From contig NC_056040.1 of assembly GCF_004379255.2 (NCBI RefSeq), positions 4,816,257 through 4,880,256 of the forward strand: a stretch of DNA of 64,000 bases, read 5' to 3'. A program made the position numbers and the translations under genes. The notes beneath the pieces are model-generated. The model was not told the origin of the DNA. It worked only from the letters and a program-made list of their open reading frames with translations, and searched no databases. Positions 1-11,032 of this stretch are shown one piece after another (positions within the stretch are counted from its first letter, which is position 1; each line of letters opens with the position of its first letter). The stretch is from Salvia splendens. Lineage: Eukaryota > Streptophyta > Magnoliopsida > Lamiales > Lamiaceae.

Positions 1-354
1 GCATATGTGTTCCAAGAGAGTTGGCTCTCTTATTGTAACCCAAAAAATATATATATATATATAGCGAAATATAAACTCATTGAATCCTGAATTAAGACTT
101 AGTGAGTATGTAGCTAAGCTGTAAGGTTAAATGACTTATAAAGCTTACATATGTGGATTAAAGAGCTTATCAGATGTCAAATGTTTTGATATATTATGGA
201 GTATAGTGTTTGTGTAATTGAATTTATATATACAAGTTAGATAGAAAGATTGAGGAAATTGGATTTGGAATGTTATAGGGTATGGATCAAATTAAATTAT
301 TGCAATGTCGTAGCGCAATTTAGACAATGGACTCGATAAGTTGATATAATTTTG

Positions 355-575
355 TATGTGTATTATATTGACGTATTATGATAGCTATATTGACATTAAG
401 TTGCTTCTTGAAAAATATGAAAATTCAAGAATTTTTTGTCAAATTTTGACATCGGAACATATGCAAGTGAGTTCCCGTTAGAATCTTTATAAATTATCTT
501 TAATTTGATATATGTTGTGTAAAAAAATAATTTAAATTGAGATGAGCATGCCTTTTGAAACATATAACTCTGGCA
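355..575. repeat. Dispersed AT-rich repeat, copy 1
   Basis: This stretch, with phrases such as 'attttgacatcggaacatat' and 'atctttaatttgatatatgt', recurs in diverged form at 3437-3655, as a duplicate at 9285-9505, and more weakly at about 42728-42840. No coding capacity is seen. It is probably a fragment of an unclassified transposon or LTR. Confidence 0.6.
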
Positions 576-602
576 ATAGATACATGTACTACTACCGACT
601 AT

Positions 603-892
603 GAGCAACTCCAAGGGAAAGGGTAAATTAAGAGGTAAAGATAAATAACTACCATATTTACCTCTTCTTTATAAAATTTCATGCTCTAATGAAAAGGGTA
701 TTTGGGGAGGTATTATACTTTCTTTCATTTTGAGAAGGTATCTTTACCTCATAGAAAAAGGTAAAAAGTTAGTTATTTTTGTTTGCTATTTTAATTTATC
801 TTCTTTTTTCTTGGAGTCTATTACTTTTTATGAAGGTATAATAACCTTTTTGAGAAGGTAAATAAAAAATATACCTTTTCCCGTAGATGCTC
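603..892. mobile_element. MITE-like element with GAGCA(A/T)CT terminal inverted repeats
   Basis: The left end reads GAGCAACTCCAAGGGAAAGG and the reverse complement of the right end reads GAGCATCTACGGGAAAAGG, giving imperfect terminal inverted repeats around about 290 bp of AT-rich, non-coding DNA. The TIR style suits non-autonomous PIF/Harbinger or hAT elements. No clear target-site duplication is visible, so the superfamily is undecided. An identical copy in the duplicated segment (9533-9822) shows that insertion came before the duplication. Confidence 0.6.
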
Positions 893-1248
893 GAATAGAT
901 GGGAAAGTAAGCTCTAAGTTTGTTATATTTAGCAATTAAGCTCTGCATGACATGACTATATTAGAACTTAGGAGAGATGTATTACTAGTATGAATGCTCA
1001 ATTTGGTGATGTACGCGATCAATCCATATGATGACAACAGAGCATAACTTACGTCATAAGCTAGAGAGGATAATTATTGTGGACATAACATGAATTTTTA
1101 TTAGTATAGCATCATCACATATGCAGTTTGGGAATACATAAGTTTCCCATAGTGGAGCAGTTGTAGTAAGTAAAGACTGTTTGGCAGAATTAAAAAAACA
1201 AAACATATAATGTCTGCCTCATCCCAAAGTCTAGTATAGGTAAAATGC

Positions 1249-2004
1249 TTAGTTGTTGGGCCAGAACTGAGCCTGGAGGTAATCGATGATGTTCTTCTCA
1301 ACTTGGAAGGCCTTGGCCAACACATCAGGGTTGATCTTCGGGTCCGACCCAAACACCGCGTTGGCAATGGTAATGACTCCCGGATTCTGGCTACCGAAGC
1401 CAGCAAAAGCAACGGCGTTGGTCTTGCCGACGTTGATCTGGAAGTGGATGAGACCTTGTGGGAAGACGAAGACATCTCCGGCTTTCAAGTACTTGGTGAA
1501 GAGCTTGTTCCTCTGGTTAGCATTAGCGGGATTGGAAGTGACGAACCCCACGTAGAGTGCTCCTTCCAACAACAGGAAGGCTTCCGTTGCACGAGGGTGG
1601 GTGTGGGGTGGGTTTAACCCGTAGGGGGCGAAGTCGAGCCGGGCCAAGGAAACGCCCAGCGTGTTGAGGCCTGGAAGTTGATTAACGTTCACTGCAGTCA
1701 CAGCCGAGCCGAGCTGGTTGGATGTGTTTCCGGGAATGTTGAGACCCTGGAAAAGGAAATCCTCCGCAACCACCAAGTTGGGGTCCTTGCAAAACTCCCC
1801 ATTCACAAAAACTAGATACAAAAAATTTGTTAATATATGAATACAAATAAGAATATTATAATTTTAATTTTCGTAAACTAAATTACCATCAGACTTGTTA
1901 TCAGGAAGAGCAACACAGAAATCCTGAAGAGGGTTGGGATCTGCTGCATATGCGATTGAAGCCCACGACAACAGAACAGCAATGGCGCATAAACCCATCT
2001 TCAT
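1249..2004 (-). CDS. Germin-like protein, subfamily 1 type (copy A)
   Basis: Secreted cupin of the cell wall/apoplast. GLPs of this type are homo-oligomeric manganese proteins, and some have superoxide dismutase activity or a role in basal defence. Two exons: 1887-2004 and 1249-1811, with a 75-bp GT-AG intron, giving 226 residues, the usual GLP length. A signal peptide of about 20 residues ends in AYA and is followed by [10 protein letters not shown]. Cys30 and Cys47 would form the conserved N-terminal disulphide. Germin box 1 (PHTHPRATE) gives metal ligands His109, His111 and Glu116; box 2 ([10 protein letters not shown]) gives His162. Asn68 (GNTS) is a possible glycosylation site. The start is fixed by the signal peptide; a second Met lies two codons later. 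Copy C has the same exon 2 protein. All catalytic features are intact, so it looks functional. Confidence 0.96.
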
Positions 2005-2099
2005 TTTGATTACTATATATGTGCGTGTGCTTTGTTTCTTTTTTTTTTTTGTTCGAGCTGTGCTGTGAATGTGATGGAAAACTGAGTATGAGAAACACT

Positions 2100-2108
2100 C
2101 TATTTATA
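2100..2108 (-). promoter_or_regulatory. TATA box of GLP copy A
   Basis: The minus strand reads TATAAATAG about 95 bp upstream of the ATG. The same position is conserved in copy C and, as TATAAAAAG, in copy B, which supports it as the core promoter. Confidence 0.7.
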
Positions 2109-3436
2109 GGAGAAAAATAGAAGCCTTCTACTATATTACTCATCACATTTAATTTCAAATCGATACCTTCAACTTACGTTTTGCCTTCCAAGTGCTAATT
2201 AGCTTCATGTTATTTCATAATCATACCTAATAGGTTAACATCTAATCATTTCTAGACTTGGTGAGCACAACACTACACCAGATCATCAGTCGTAAAAACA
2301 TCATTACTATGCAAGCAGGTTCTATATTTTTGTTGGTTTTGTGAGATACTTGCTGCTATAGACCTACCATGTACAACTTTACTCCACATCAAGTAAGAGA
2401 TAGAGGCATTAGTACAAGTTTATACTGGATTCCAATTGGGGAAAAGTGAAAGATATTCACAATCTATTAATTCTCTATACTGAATCATCCATATACAGCA
2501 GGGTAAAGTTTAGAAAAAGCAGCAACTGAAACTTTTATGATAATACCTTCAATCAACAACATTTTGCCATCATCTTTATTAGAATAAGTCGCTCCATTGC
2601 AGAGCTGTAGGAGTAAGATATTAATAAAGAACAAGAAGCCTAAGGCAATCAAAGTCCTATGAGTGAGGAAAGGCATACATATCAAAAGCATATTGCAATC
2701 AAATTGCATAACCCCAATCCAATCTATGAAGAAGATGAAATGAATAAAATTTTATGGGCTGTTTGGGCCAAAATTATAATGTACGACTAATGGGCATGTA
2801 TTTATGACAAACCCATTAGCCCATTTATAAATCTAGATGGCATTACACTGAATTGTTAATAAAACTTCATTTCATCTCATATCTACATGCAGATGAAACT
2901 TTCATTTCATAAATTATGTTTAGTGACACCAAAATAAAAGTGTCTTCATCTGATTAGTGTTGTTGTAGTATTTCCTAATTCAATGTGGCATGTGTTTATC
3001 TGTTTGTTTGGTTACTATTACTTCAGTTTTGCATACATTATATTCGATCCACATCATGCACTACAACATTTTAATTTTGAGTCATTGTAATCCAATAAAT
3101 TTTGTGATTCTACTGGATTGTTGATGATGAGAATAACAGAAACAAAGAAATTAATAAAAGTAGACAAGTAGAGTAGTGGTCATAACTCTAGAAACCAATA
3201 GGATATATATGTTGAGTAATTGTAATCCAATGAATTTTGTGATTCTATTGGTCTAGTGGTCTAAAATTTAACCCGTGTAATTTTTATTTTTATTAATTAA
3301 ATAAAAAAAGATAAAAAAAACTATAAAATTAGGGTTTTAAATAAAAATGTCAATATAGTGTTTTGAAAATATCGACACAATGCTTTAAGAATGTCAATAC
3401 ATTGCTTATGTGAACACATTGCTTTAAGAATGACAT

Positions 3437-3655
3437 TCCACATGTATTATATTGACATATTTTATATATTGTGTTGATATTTGTTGCTGTACGAAAAAAT
3501 TGAATTTTTTTTAAATTTTTTTTAAATTTTGACATCGGAACATATGCAAGTGATATCTCGTTAGAATTCTTATGAAATTATCTTTAATTTGATATATGTT
3601 GTGCGAAAAAATAATTTAAATCGAGAAAGTTATATACATTTTAAAGTTATGAGAT
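3437..3655. repeat. Dispersed AT-rich repeat, copy 2
   Basis: Diverged copy of the 355-575 and 9285-9505 sequence. It shares the 'acatcggaacatatgcaagt' block and the following 'atctttaatttgatatatgt' block. Just upstream, at 3354-3480, there are several 'attgacat'/'gtcaatat' phrases. Confidence 0.6.
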
Positions 3656-4434
3656 ATTTTTCAAAAGTTACTTACAACTAATTTGTCGTAAATTGATCTT
3701 AATACTCTTATTAACGTTTTTTTTATCGTATTGACATTCCAGAGTTGATGATCTAGGTCCTTAATTTGAATATCTAAAAGTTATTATTTAATTATATTTA
3801 GTAATTAAGTATTGAGTTAGCAATGTAACACAACCCTATTTATTATATGGATACCATACGTGTTCAAGTTAAAACTTTTACATGTGTTACAAACAGGATG
3901 TGTCATTGTTATAAGATAATTCCAAATGTTTAAATATTAAGAAATGGTATCAAAATATATATAATATTATACTGTATTAAAGATCTCAAAGTCGGTTTAG
4001 CCGACTTCAAAAAAAAACTCGACTAATAAATATTTGCATGGTAAGACAAAAGGAAAGGGGAAGGGAGGAAATAGAAAATTGGAAATGTCCGCGAGAGAAC
4101 AAATGGGAGGAAAGAAAAAAAAAATTAGAAACCTGAGGATCGAAGGTTATAAATAAGGAGAGGGAAAGCAAAAAGGAAAGCAATTAGTGAACAAGAATAG
4201 TGAGGAAACTGAATAAAATTTGCAAGACCACTGCATTGGGTCTATGGCTCTAAAATAAGAAGAGGAATCGAGCCTTCAGGTAAATTACTTCCGAATAAAC
4301 TACATATTATAATCGGGTATGTATAACCCATGCCTTTTAATTTTACACGTGTTATGTGATTGACGAAATAGATATGTTTTCAATATCGTATTTAGATTAT
4401 ATGGTGGAATATAATGTGAATGCATGATTGGTGC

Positions 4435-4438
<4 letters not shown>

Positions 4439-4473
<35 letters not shown>
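4439..4473. repeat. (TA)n microsatellite
   Basis: About 16 uninterrupted TA units. Confidence 0.95.
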
Positions 4474-4476
<3 letters not shown>

Positions 4477-4560
4477 GTTGAAATTATTTCATAAAATATA
4501 TTGTGGATATTGATTGATGCAATGGATACACTCGACATTGAAGTACATGAATCATATGAT

Positions 4561-5190
4561 TAAAGAGGCACTGTGACGGTCTTGCCCTGGATCTGAAATT
4601 ATAGAGGGACCTTCTAGTCGAATTACAGAGAGACCTAAGGGTCAAATACAGAGGGACCTTTGGGTCATAGAGGAATCCCGGGCAGATACCAGGATTGATC
4701 CGTCACAGAATAATAAACTGAACAGAGATGCATATGCATATAGATATGAAATTGTTATGATATTATTTCTGATTATATGTGTTGGTTAAAGAATATGTTT
4801 GTTATTTGTGTAGTGTGAAATTAAAGGGAGTATTTGTTTATTATCAATATATACGTCTAAGGGGTTGGAGTCGGACTCTAAATGGATATGTTTTTATATG
4901 ACATTTGGACTATTTGAATCACGGAATTAAAGAGGATCTGTGACTGTCTAGCTCTGGATCTAAAATCATATTGGGACCTTCGGGTCAAATCATATCAGGA
5001 CCTACGGGTCAAATCATATTGGCATATTGGAAATCCCAGGCAGATACCAGGCTTGATTTGTCACAGAATAATAAATTGGATAGAGAGACATATGCATATG
5101 GATGTGAAATTATTTATGATATTTAATGCTTATGATTATATGTATTGGTTAGAACATATGTTTGATAATTGTAATATGAAATTAAAGGTG
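4561..5190. repeat. Two diverged direct repeats, period about 367 bp
   Basis: A unit starting 'taaagagg' at 4561 recurs at 4928. Both contain short internal repeats of 'gggacct(t/a)cgggtcaaat', followed by 'ggcagataccagg', 'cagaataataaa' and 'catatgcatat'. No ORF spans it. It may be the non-coding part of a decayed LTR retroelement, but no PBS, PPT or LTR ends were found. Confidence 0.7.
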
Positions 5191-5390
5191 AAATTTATAT
5201 ACAGTGGATTGTGGCTCATAGATATCAATGATACAGATGGATGTTGGATGTTGGTTTTTGAATGTATTTGATAATGAGTGTTTTATTTGACATGTGGATT
5301 AAGAGTTTTAAATTTTTATTTTGGATTTATTTATTATAAGAATATATGTCAGAGGGGTTGAGGTGTGACATTTTCATTCAGAAAGACATA

Positions 5391-6371
5391 TGAATTACGC
5401 AAATTGTCTCTGAACTATACGTTTCGCACCTAAACGGACCCTGAACTTTAAAAATATCATGGGTAATCCCTGAACTAAGGTGTAATCACATTCATGGTAC
5501 ATTTTCACCATTTATCACAATTTTGTTCCAAAAATGCCCCCCAGGCATGAAGTCATTTTTGAACATTCATATCTAGGTATTGAATATGATATTTTTTCTA
5601 TATCTCTCTATTAGTATTAAATATGATATTTTCTTATAGTTTGAATACCTAAAATGATATTTTTACTCACTTTTTGTCAAATCCTCTTTTTTTAAACAAT
5701 TACAAAGTAAAAAATTAAAATAAAAAACTATGAAATTCTTAAATATATTAATTATAAAATTTTAAATCATGAATTTAATTATCAAAATAATTTGTAACTA
5801 AATTTAATTTTGATTGTGATTAGATCATTTTTTTAATATTAAAAATTAAATTTTTTTAATTAGCCATAAGTTTTTAATTTTTAATTAATTTAAATTTTTT
5901 TATTTTTAATGATTATTAAAAAATAATTGAATCACAGTCAAAATTAAATTCATCTACAAGTTATTTCAAATTATATTTAAAATTTAAATTTTTGTATTCA
6001 ATTTATTTAAGAGTTTCATAGTAGTATTTTTATTTTAATTTTTTACTTTCTAAAAGTTTTAAGATCTGACATAAAATTATTGTAAAAATGAAATGAAAAA
6101 TCTCATATTAGGTACTCAAACTATAAGAAAACATCATATCCAATACTCAAGAAAGAGATAGAGAAAATATCATATCTAGTACCTAGATATGAAAGTCCAA
6201 AAATCTTCTTCATGACTTGGGGGCCATTTTTGGTGCAAAATTGTGATGAATGGTGAAAAAGTACCATAAATGTGATTACACCTTAGTTTAAGGACTATCC
6301 ATGATATTTTTAAAGTTTAGGTACCGTTTGCGTGCGAAACGCATAGTTCAGGGACCATTTGCGTAGTTCAC
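5391..6371. mobile_element. Foldback/long-TIR element, possibly MULE-related
   Basis: The two halves are inverted copies of each other. The ends read TGAATTACGCAAATTGTC and, reverse-complemented from the right, TGAACTACGCAAATGGTC. Pairing runs inward through matching blocks for at least about 260 bp and more weakly almost to the centre near 5880. It has no coding capacity. The flanks 'gaaagacat' and 'gaaagaaaat' may be a degraded 9-10 bp target duplication, which would suit a Mutator-like origin. The whole element would form a hairpin of nearly 1 kb if transcribed. Confidence 0.8.
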
Positions 6372-6998
6372 TCGAAAGAAAATAGTACTCCTGCTACTCT
6401 TTACAGCCAAAAAAAAATACTCCCCCGTCCGTCAAAATTTATCACTTATTTCCGTTTAAATATAAGGGACGGCTAATAAGATCCCCATTTTGATTTGTCT
6501 GATTTTAAGAATTATCAGATTAATTAAAACTAATCATGTATTTTATAACCCAAGTTAATAATAGTATTGGGCTTTGGCTATGAAAGATCCATCCCAACTA
6601 CTACTACTACTCAATATAGTTACAAGCTACACTATCCATTTGTAACCCCAATTATCTGATTAATTAAAACTAATCATGCATTTTATAACCCAAGTTTCCA
6701 TCGTACGGTTAAGGTAAACTAATAATAATAATAATATAAAATAATTAAAATTATATAAAATATTTAGATGTGTAAGAATTCTAAAAACTAACAAAAAAAT
6801 ATCCCAAACCCTTACAAATAAACATGACCAAAAAGAACTGGAAAAACATTAGGTAAAGGAGCAATATTTCATTATAAATTTATAATCACATATACATATA
6901 ATTTGGAAACACAAAGTTTTCCAAGTCAATCAGCTGACTGTTTTATTTTATTAAAAAGACAACACACAAAACATGTATGTCCATCTTAGTTAGAGTGT
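6372..6998. other. Intergenic, GLP B downstream flank
   Basis: Contains a one-sided Stowaway-like end at about 6420 (CTCCCCCGTCCG) and a 46-bp direct repeat at 6511-6556 and 6651-6696 with two mismatches. The part next to 6998 is the GLP B 3' flank. No gene seen. Confidence 0.6.
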
Positions 6999-7955
6999 TT
7001 AGTTGGAGTTGGGCCAGAACTGAGCCTGGAGGTAATCGATGATATTCTTCTCAACTTGGAAGGCCTTGGCCAACACATCAGGGTTGATCTTCGGGTCCGA
7101 CCCAAACACTGCGTTGGCAATGGTAATGACGCCCGGATTTTGGCTACCGAAGCCAGCAAAAGCAACAGCATTGGTCTTGCCGACGTTGATCTGGAAGTGG
7201 ATGAGGCCTTGTGGGAAGACGAAGACATCTCCGGCTTTCAAGTACTTGGTGAAGAGCTTGTTCCTCTGGTTAGCATTAGCGGGATTGGAAGTAACGACCC
7301 CCACGTAGAGTTCCCCTTCCAACAAGAAGAAAGCTTCAGTTGCACGCGGGTGAGTGTGGGGTGGGTTCAACCCGTAGGGGGCGAAGTCGAGCCGGGCCAA
7401 GGAAACACCTAGCGTGTTGAGGCCTGGAAGCTGATTAACGTTGACTGCGGTCACGGCCGATCCGAGCTGGTTGGATGTGTTTCCGGGAATGTTGAGACCC
7501 TGGAAAAGGAAATCCTCCGCAACCACCATGTTGGGGTCTTTGCAAAACTTCCCATTCACAAAAACTACATGCAAAAAATTTATTAGTACGTACAGTTATA
7601 ATACTATTGGTTTGAGGGCAATTTGGTAAACAAAAATAACAAAAAGTATGATGTAAATTTGGCAATTTGCAAAACTTCTCATCTTTTGTTTACAATATTA
7701 TTTTATTTATCTTTTCTATCAAACTGTTTGGCAATTTGCAAAACTTCCCATCTTTTGTTTACAATATTATTTTATTTATCTTTTCTATCAAACTGTTCCT
7801 TAATGATGTAAATTTTAGTAAATCGAATTACCACCGGCCTTGTTATCAGGAAGAGCAACGCAGAAATCTTGAAGGGGGTTCGGATCTGCTGCATATGCAA
7901 TCGAAGCGCACGACAACAGAACAGCAACGACGGACAAAGTAAAACCAATCTTCAT
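6999..7955 (-). CDS. Germin-like protein, subfamily 1 type (copy B)
   Basis: Paralogue of copies A and C. Exons are 7832-7955 and 6999-7564, giving 229 residues. Exon 1 encodes a signal peptide ending AYA, then [10 protein letters not shown]. The splice sites and phase match copy A (G|TT codon for Val). Box 1 PHTHPRATE and box 2 [10 protein letters not shown] are intact, so all four metal ligands (3 His, 1 Glu) are present. It differs from A by scattered substitutions (for example NGKFC against NGEFC), a different signal peptide and a C-terminal PNSN. Its 267-bp intron is much longer than the 75-bp intron of A because of an internal 69-bp tandem duplication. It probably encodes an active apoplastic cupin. 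Confidence 0.96.
7658..7795. repeat. 69-bp tandem duplication in the GLP B intron
   Basis: Unit 1 is 7658-7726 and unit 2 is 7727-7795, with one clear substitution (cttctcat/cttcccat). Each begins tttggcaatttgcaaaac. A 17-bp string in unit 2 (tttgcaaaacttcccat) also occurs at the start of GLP B exon 2 (7539-7555), so the unit may have arisen from slippage involving that exon edge. Confidence 0.9.
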
Positions 7956-8029
7956 TTTGATTACTAAGCTGATAGGTATGCTGCTCACTTTCAGTTTGGT
8001 TGTAGCTGTAAATTGTGATGAGAAGCCCT

Positions 8030-8038
8030 CTTTTTATA
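8030..8038 (-). promoter_or_regulatory. TATA box of GLP copy B
   Basis: The minus strand reads TATAAAAAG about 75 bp upstream of the ATG, at the position matching the TATA boxes of copies A and C. Confidence 0.65.
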
Positions 8039-8934
8039 GGACAAAAAGAGTAGTCGTCTAAATTACTCATCAACAATTAAATTAATTTATTTTTAAATAT
8101 TGAGTCGACCACTTGACTACCTATGCAGAATTAAGTTACGTGCTTTTTGACCAGAAAAGTCAAGGCTGTTAATATCTCATTTTCACCATAGCCAAAAACA
8201 ATAGTAGTATTAAGCATCGACGTATGAACTTGTTGGAACACAACACTATACCTTATCATCAGCATATAAATAGCAACTGTGATATCACCATACCTTTCTA
8301 TGCTTGCAGATTCTATTTTTTCTATGTTGTAAACATTACGAGCCAGCTATAATGTCGTGATATTTCAAGTCAGTTTGAATCTTCTCTCTCAATATTTCTG
8401 TACCAACCTTATTTTCACTAAAATTTAATGGTTAAAAAAAATGATAACTCAATTAAACGAAATAATCAATCTAATAATAAATTATTAGCCAAACATTTGA
8501 ACTTAAATGCTACTAAAAATTAAGTACTCCACTTATGTACTATATTTGAGAATAATAAACAATACTAGTATTTAACAGCTAAGCAATCAAACAAAAGCAT
8601 AAAATATTATTGAAGGAAAAAAATAAAATAAAAATTGAAATAGGAACATGGAACCAAACAATCGAATTGAGTAACATAAACATTATTTAACAATTACAGA
8701 ACTAACTACCTAACTGAAACACAAAAGAAATTAAAATTGAGGAATAAAAAAAATTAAGCAACACCTGATTGGTGAAATACCAAAAAACGGAATAGACAAT
8801 CCCAGCTAATTAAAGCAGCGAAATAGATGCGAGATGTTTCGATTGCTAAATGATATCCATCAAAACGTACTGATGTTAATCTACTTTAGCTATATAAGAT
8901 AGGTAAGAGTTGAGACTGATTTGTTGCTATCTAA
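8039..8934. other. GLP B upstream region
   Basis: AT-rich. The proximal 250 bp is recognisably homologous to the upstream region of copy A (shared 'cacaacacta', 'atcatcag' and 'tctatg' blocks). No other gene or repeat was resolved. It ends at the left border of the right-hand segmental duplication. Confidence 0.6.
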
Positions 8935-9532
8935 GCATATGTGTTCCTAGAGAGGTGGCTCTCTTATTGTAACCCAAAAAATATATATATATAGCGAAAT
9001 ATAAACTCGTTGAATCCTGAATTAAGACTTAGTGAGTATGTAGCTAAGCTGTAAGGTTAAATGACTTATAAAGCTTACATATGTGGATTAAAGAGCTTAT
9101 CAGATGTCAAATGTTTTGATATATTATGGAGTATAGTGTTTGTGTAATTGAATTTATATATACAAGTTAGATAGAAAGATTGAGGAAATTGGATTTGGAA
9201 TGTTATAGGGTATGGATCAAATTAAATTAATGCAATGTCGTAGCGCAATTTAGACAATGGACTCGATAAGTTGATATAATTTTGTATGTGTATTATATTG
9301 ACGTATTATGATAGCTATATTGACATTAAGTTGCTTCTTGAAAAATATGAAAATTCAAGAATTTTTTGTCAAATTTTGACATCGGAACATATGCAAGTGA
9401 GTTCCCGTTAGAATCTTTATAAATTATCTTTAATTTGATATATGTTGTGTAAAAAAATAATTTAAATTGAGATGAGCATGCCTTTTGAAACATATAACTC
9501 TGGCAATAGATACATGTACTACTACCGACTAT

Positions 9533-9822
9533 GAGCAACTCCAAGGGAAAGGGTAAATTAAGAGGTAAAGATAAATAACTACCATATTTACCTCTTCTTT
9601 ATAAAATTTCATGCTCTAATGAAAAGGGTATTTGGGGAGGTATTATACTTTCTTTCATTTTGAGAAGGTATCTTTACCTCATAGAAAAAGGTAAAAAGTT
9701 AGTTATTTTTGTTTGCTATTTTAATTTATCTTCTTTTTTCTTGGAGTCTATTACTTTTTATGAAGGTATAATAACCTTTTTGAGAAGGTAAATAAAAAAT
9801 ATACCTTTTCCCGTAGATGCTC
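9533..9822. mobile_element. MITE-like element, duplicate of 603-892
   Basis: Same sequence and TIRs as the element at 603-892. It was carried here by the segmental duplication and is not an independent insertion. Confidence 0.6.
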
Positions 9823-10178
9823 GAATAGATGGGAAAGTAAGCTCTAAGTTTGTTATATTTAGCAATTAAGCTCTGCATGACATGACTATATTAGAACTTA
9901 GGAGAGATGTATTACTAGTATGAATGCTCAATTTGGTGATGTACGCGATCAATCCATATGATGACAACAGAGCATAACTTACGTCATAAGCTAGAGAGGA
10001 TAATTATTGTGGACATAACATGAATTTTTATTAGTATAGCATCATCACATATGCAGTTTGGGAATACATAAGTTTCCCATAGTGGAGCAGTTGTAGTAAG
10101 TAAAGACTGTTTGGCAGAATTAAAAAAACAAAACATATAATGTCTGCCTCATCCCAAAGTCTAGTATAGGTAAAATGC

Positions 10179-10935
10179 TTAGTTGTTGGGCCAGAACTGA
10201 GCCTGGAGGTAATCGATGATGTTCTTCTCAACTTGGAAGGCCTTGGCCAACACATCAGGGTTGATCTTCGGGTCCGACCCAAACACCGCGTTGGCAATGG
10301 TAATGACTCCCGGATTCTGGCTACCGAAGCCAGCAAAAGCAACGGCGTTGGTCTTGCCGACGTTGATCTGGAAGTGGATGAGACCTTGTGGGAAGACGAA
10401 GACATCTCCGGCTTTCAAGTACTTGGTGAAGAGCTTGTTCCTCTGGTTAGCATTAGCGGGATTGGAAGTGACGAACCCCACGTAGAGTGCTCCTTCCAAC
10501 AACAGGAAGGCTTCCGTTGCACGAGGGTGGGTGTGGGGTGGGTTTAACCCGTAGGGGGCGAAGTCGAGCCGGGCCAAGGAAACGCCCAGCGTGTTGAGGC
10601 CTGGAAGTTGATTAACGTTCACTGCAGTCACAGCCGAGCCGAGCTGGTTGGATGTGTTTCCGGGAATGTTGAGACCCTGGAAAAGGAAATCCTCCGCAAC
10701 CACCAAGTTGGGGTCCTTGCAAAACTCCCCATTCACAAAAACTAGATACAAAAAATTTATTACTATATGAATACAAATAAGAATATTATAATTTTAATTT
10801 TCGTAAACTAAATTACCATCAGACTTGTTATCAGGAAGAGCAACACAGAAATCCTGAAGAGGGGTTGGGATCTGCTGCATATGCGATTGAAGCCCACGAC
10901 AACAAAACAGCAATGGCGCACAAACCCATCTTCAT
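10179..10935 (-). pseudogene. Germin-like protein copy C, exon 1 frameshift
   Basis: Duplicate of copy A. Exon 2 (10179-10741) encodes the same residues as copy A, with germin boxes 1 and 2 intact. Exon 1 (10817-10935) carries one extra G in a G-run at about 10861-10864 (GGGG against GGG). The signal peptide is read as in A, but after ADPNP the frame changes and stops within about ten codons, so the cupin would not be made from the normal start. Promoter, splice sites and 3' flank are intact, so the lesion is either very recent or a homopolymer sequencing error. If the base is an error, C encodes a protein almost identical to A. Confidence 0.85.
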
Positions 10936-11023
10936 TTTGATTACTATATATGTGTGTGTGCTTTGTTTTTTTTTGTTCGAGCTGTTCTGTGAATGTGATG
11001 GAAAACTGAGTATGAGAAACACT

Positions 11024-11032
11024 CTATTTATA
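11024..11032 (-). promoter_or_regulatory. TATA box of GLP copy C
   Basis: The minus strand reads TATAAATAG, identical to copy A. The promoter itself is undamaged although exon 1 is frameshifted. Confidence 0.6.

Larger units (their letters stand above)
1..2303. repeat. Segmental duplication, left copy (holds GLP copy A)
   Basis: Nearly base-for-base identical to 8935-11227. The offset is 8934 at the start and 8930 after a TA microsatellite that is longer here. It covers the 3' flank, the whole GLP gene and its promoter. Identity ends at about 2303, inside the GLP upstream region. The left edge is off the window, so the true length is at least 2.3 kb. The few differences are small indels and substitutions, which implies recent duplication, gene conversion or an assembly duplication. 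Confidence 0.95.
2304..5390. other. Intergenic region between GLP A and the foldback element
   Basis: AT-rich with no supported gene. The first part is weakly homologous to the region upstream of GLP B. It holds the dispersed repeat at 3437-3655, a TA microsatellite at 4439-4473 and a tandem repeat at 4561-5190. A 74-codon ORF on the minus strand (2485-2709) starts with a hydrophobic, signal-like stretch, but I recognise no family and do not call it. Confidence 0.7.

Noticed and set aside
1286..1617. Plus-strand ORFs across GLP exon 2 (also at 7039-7412 and 10216-10547)
   Set aside because: Antisense shadows of the GLP coding frame. They change wherever the sense codons change and have no start context or domain.
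2485..2709. 74-codon minus-strand ORF with a signal-like hydrophobic start
   Set aside because: No family recognised, no promoter or splice context, and AT-rich sequence easily gives such hydrophobic ORFs.
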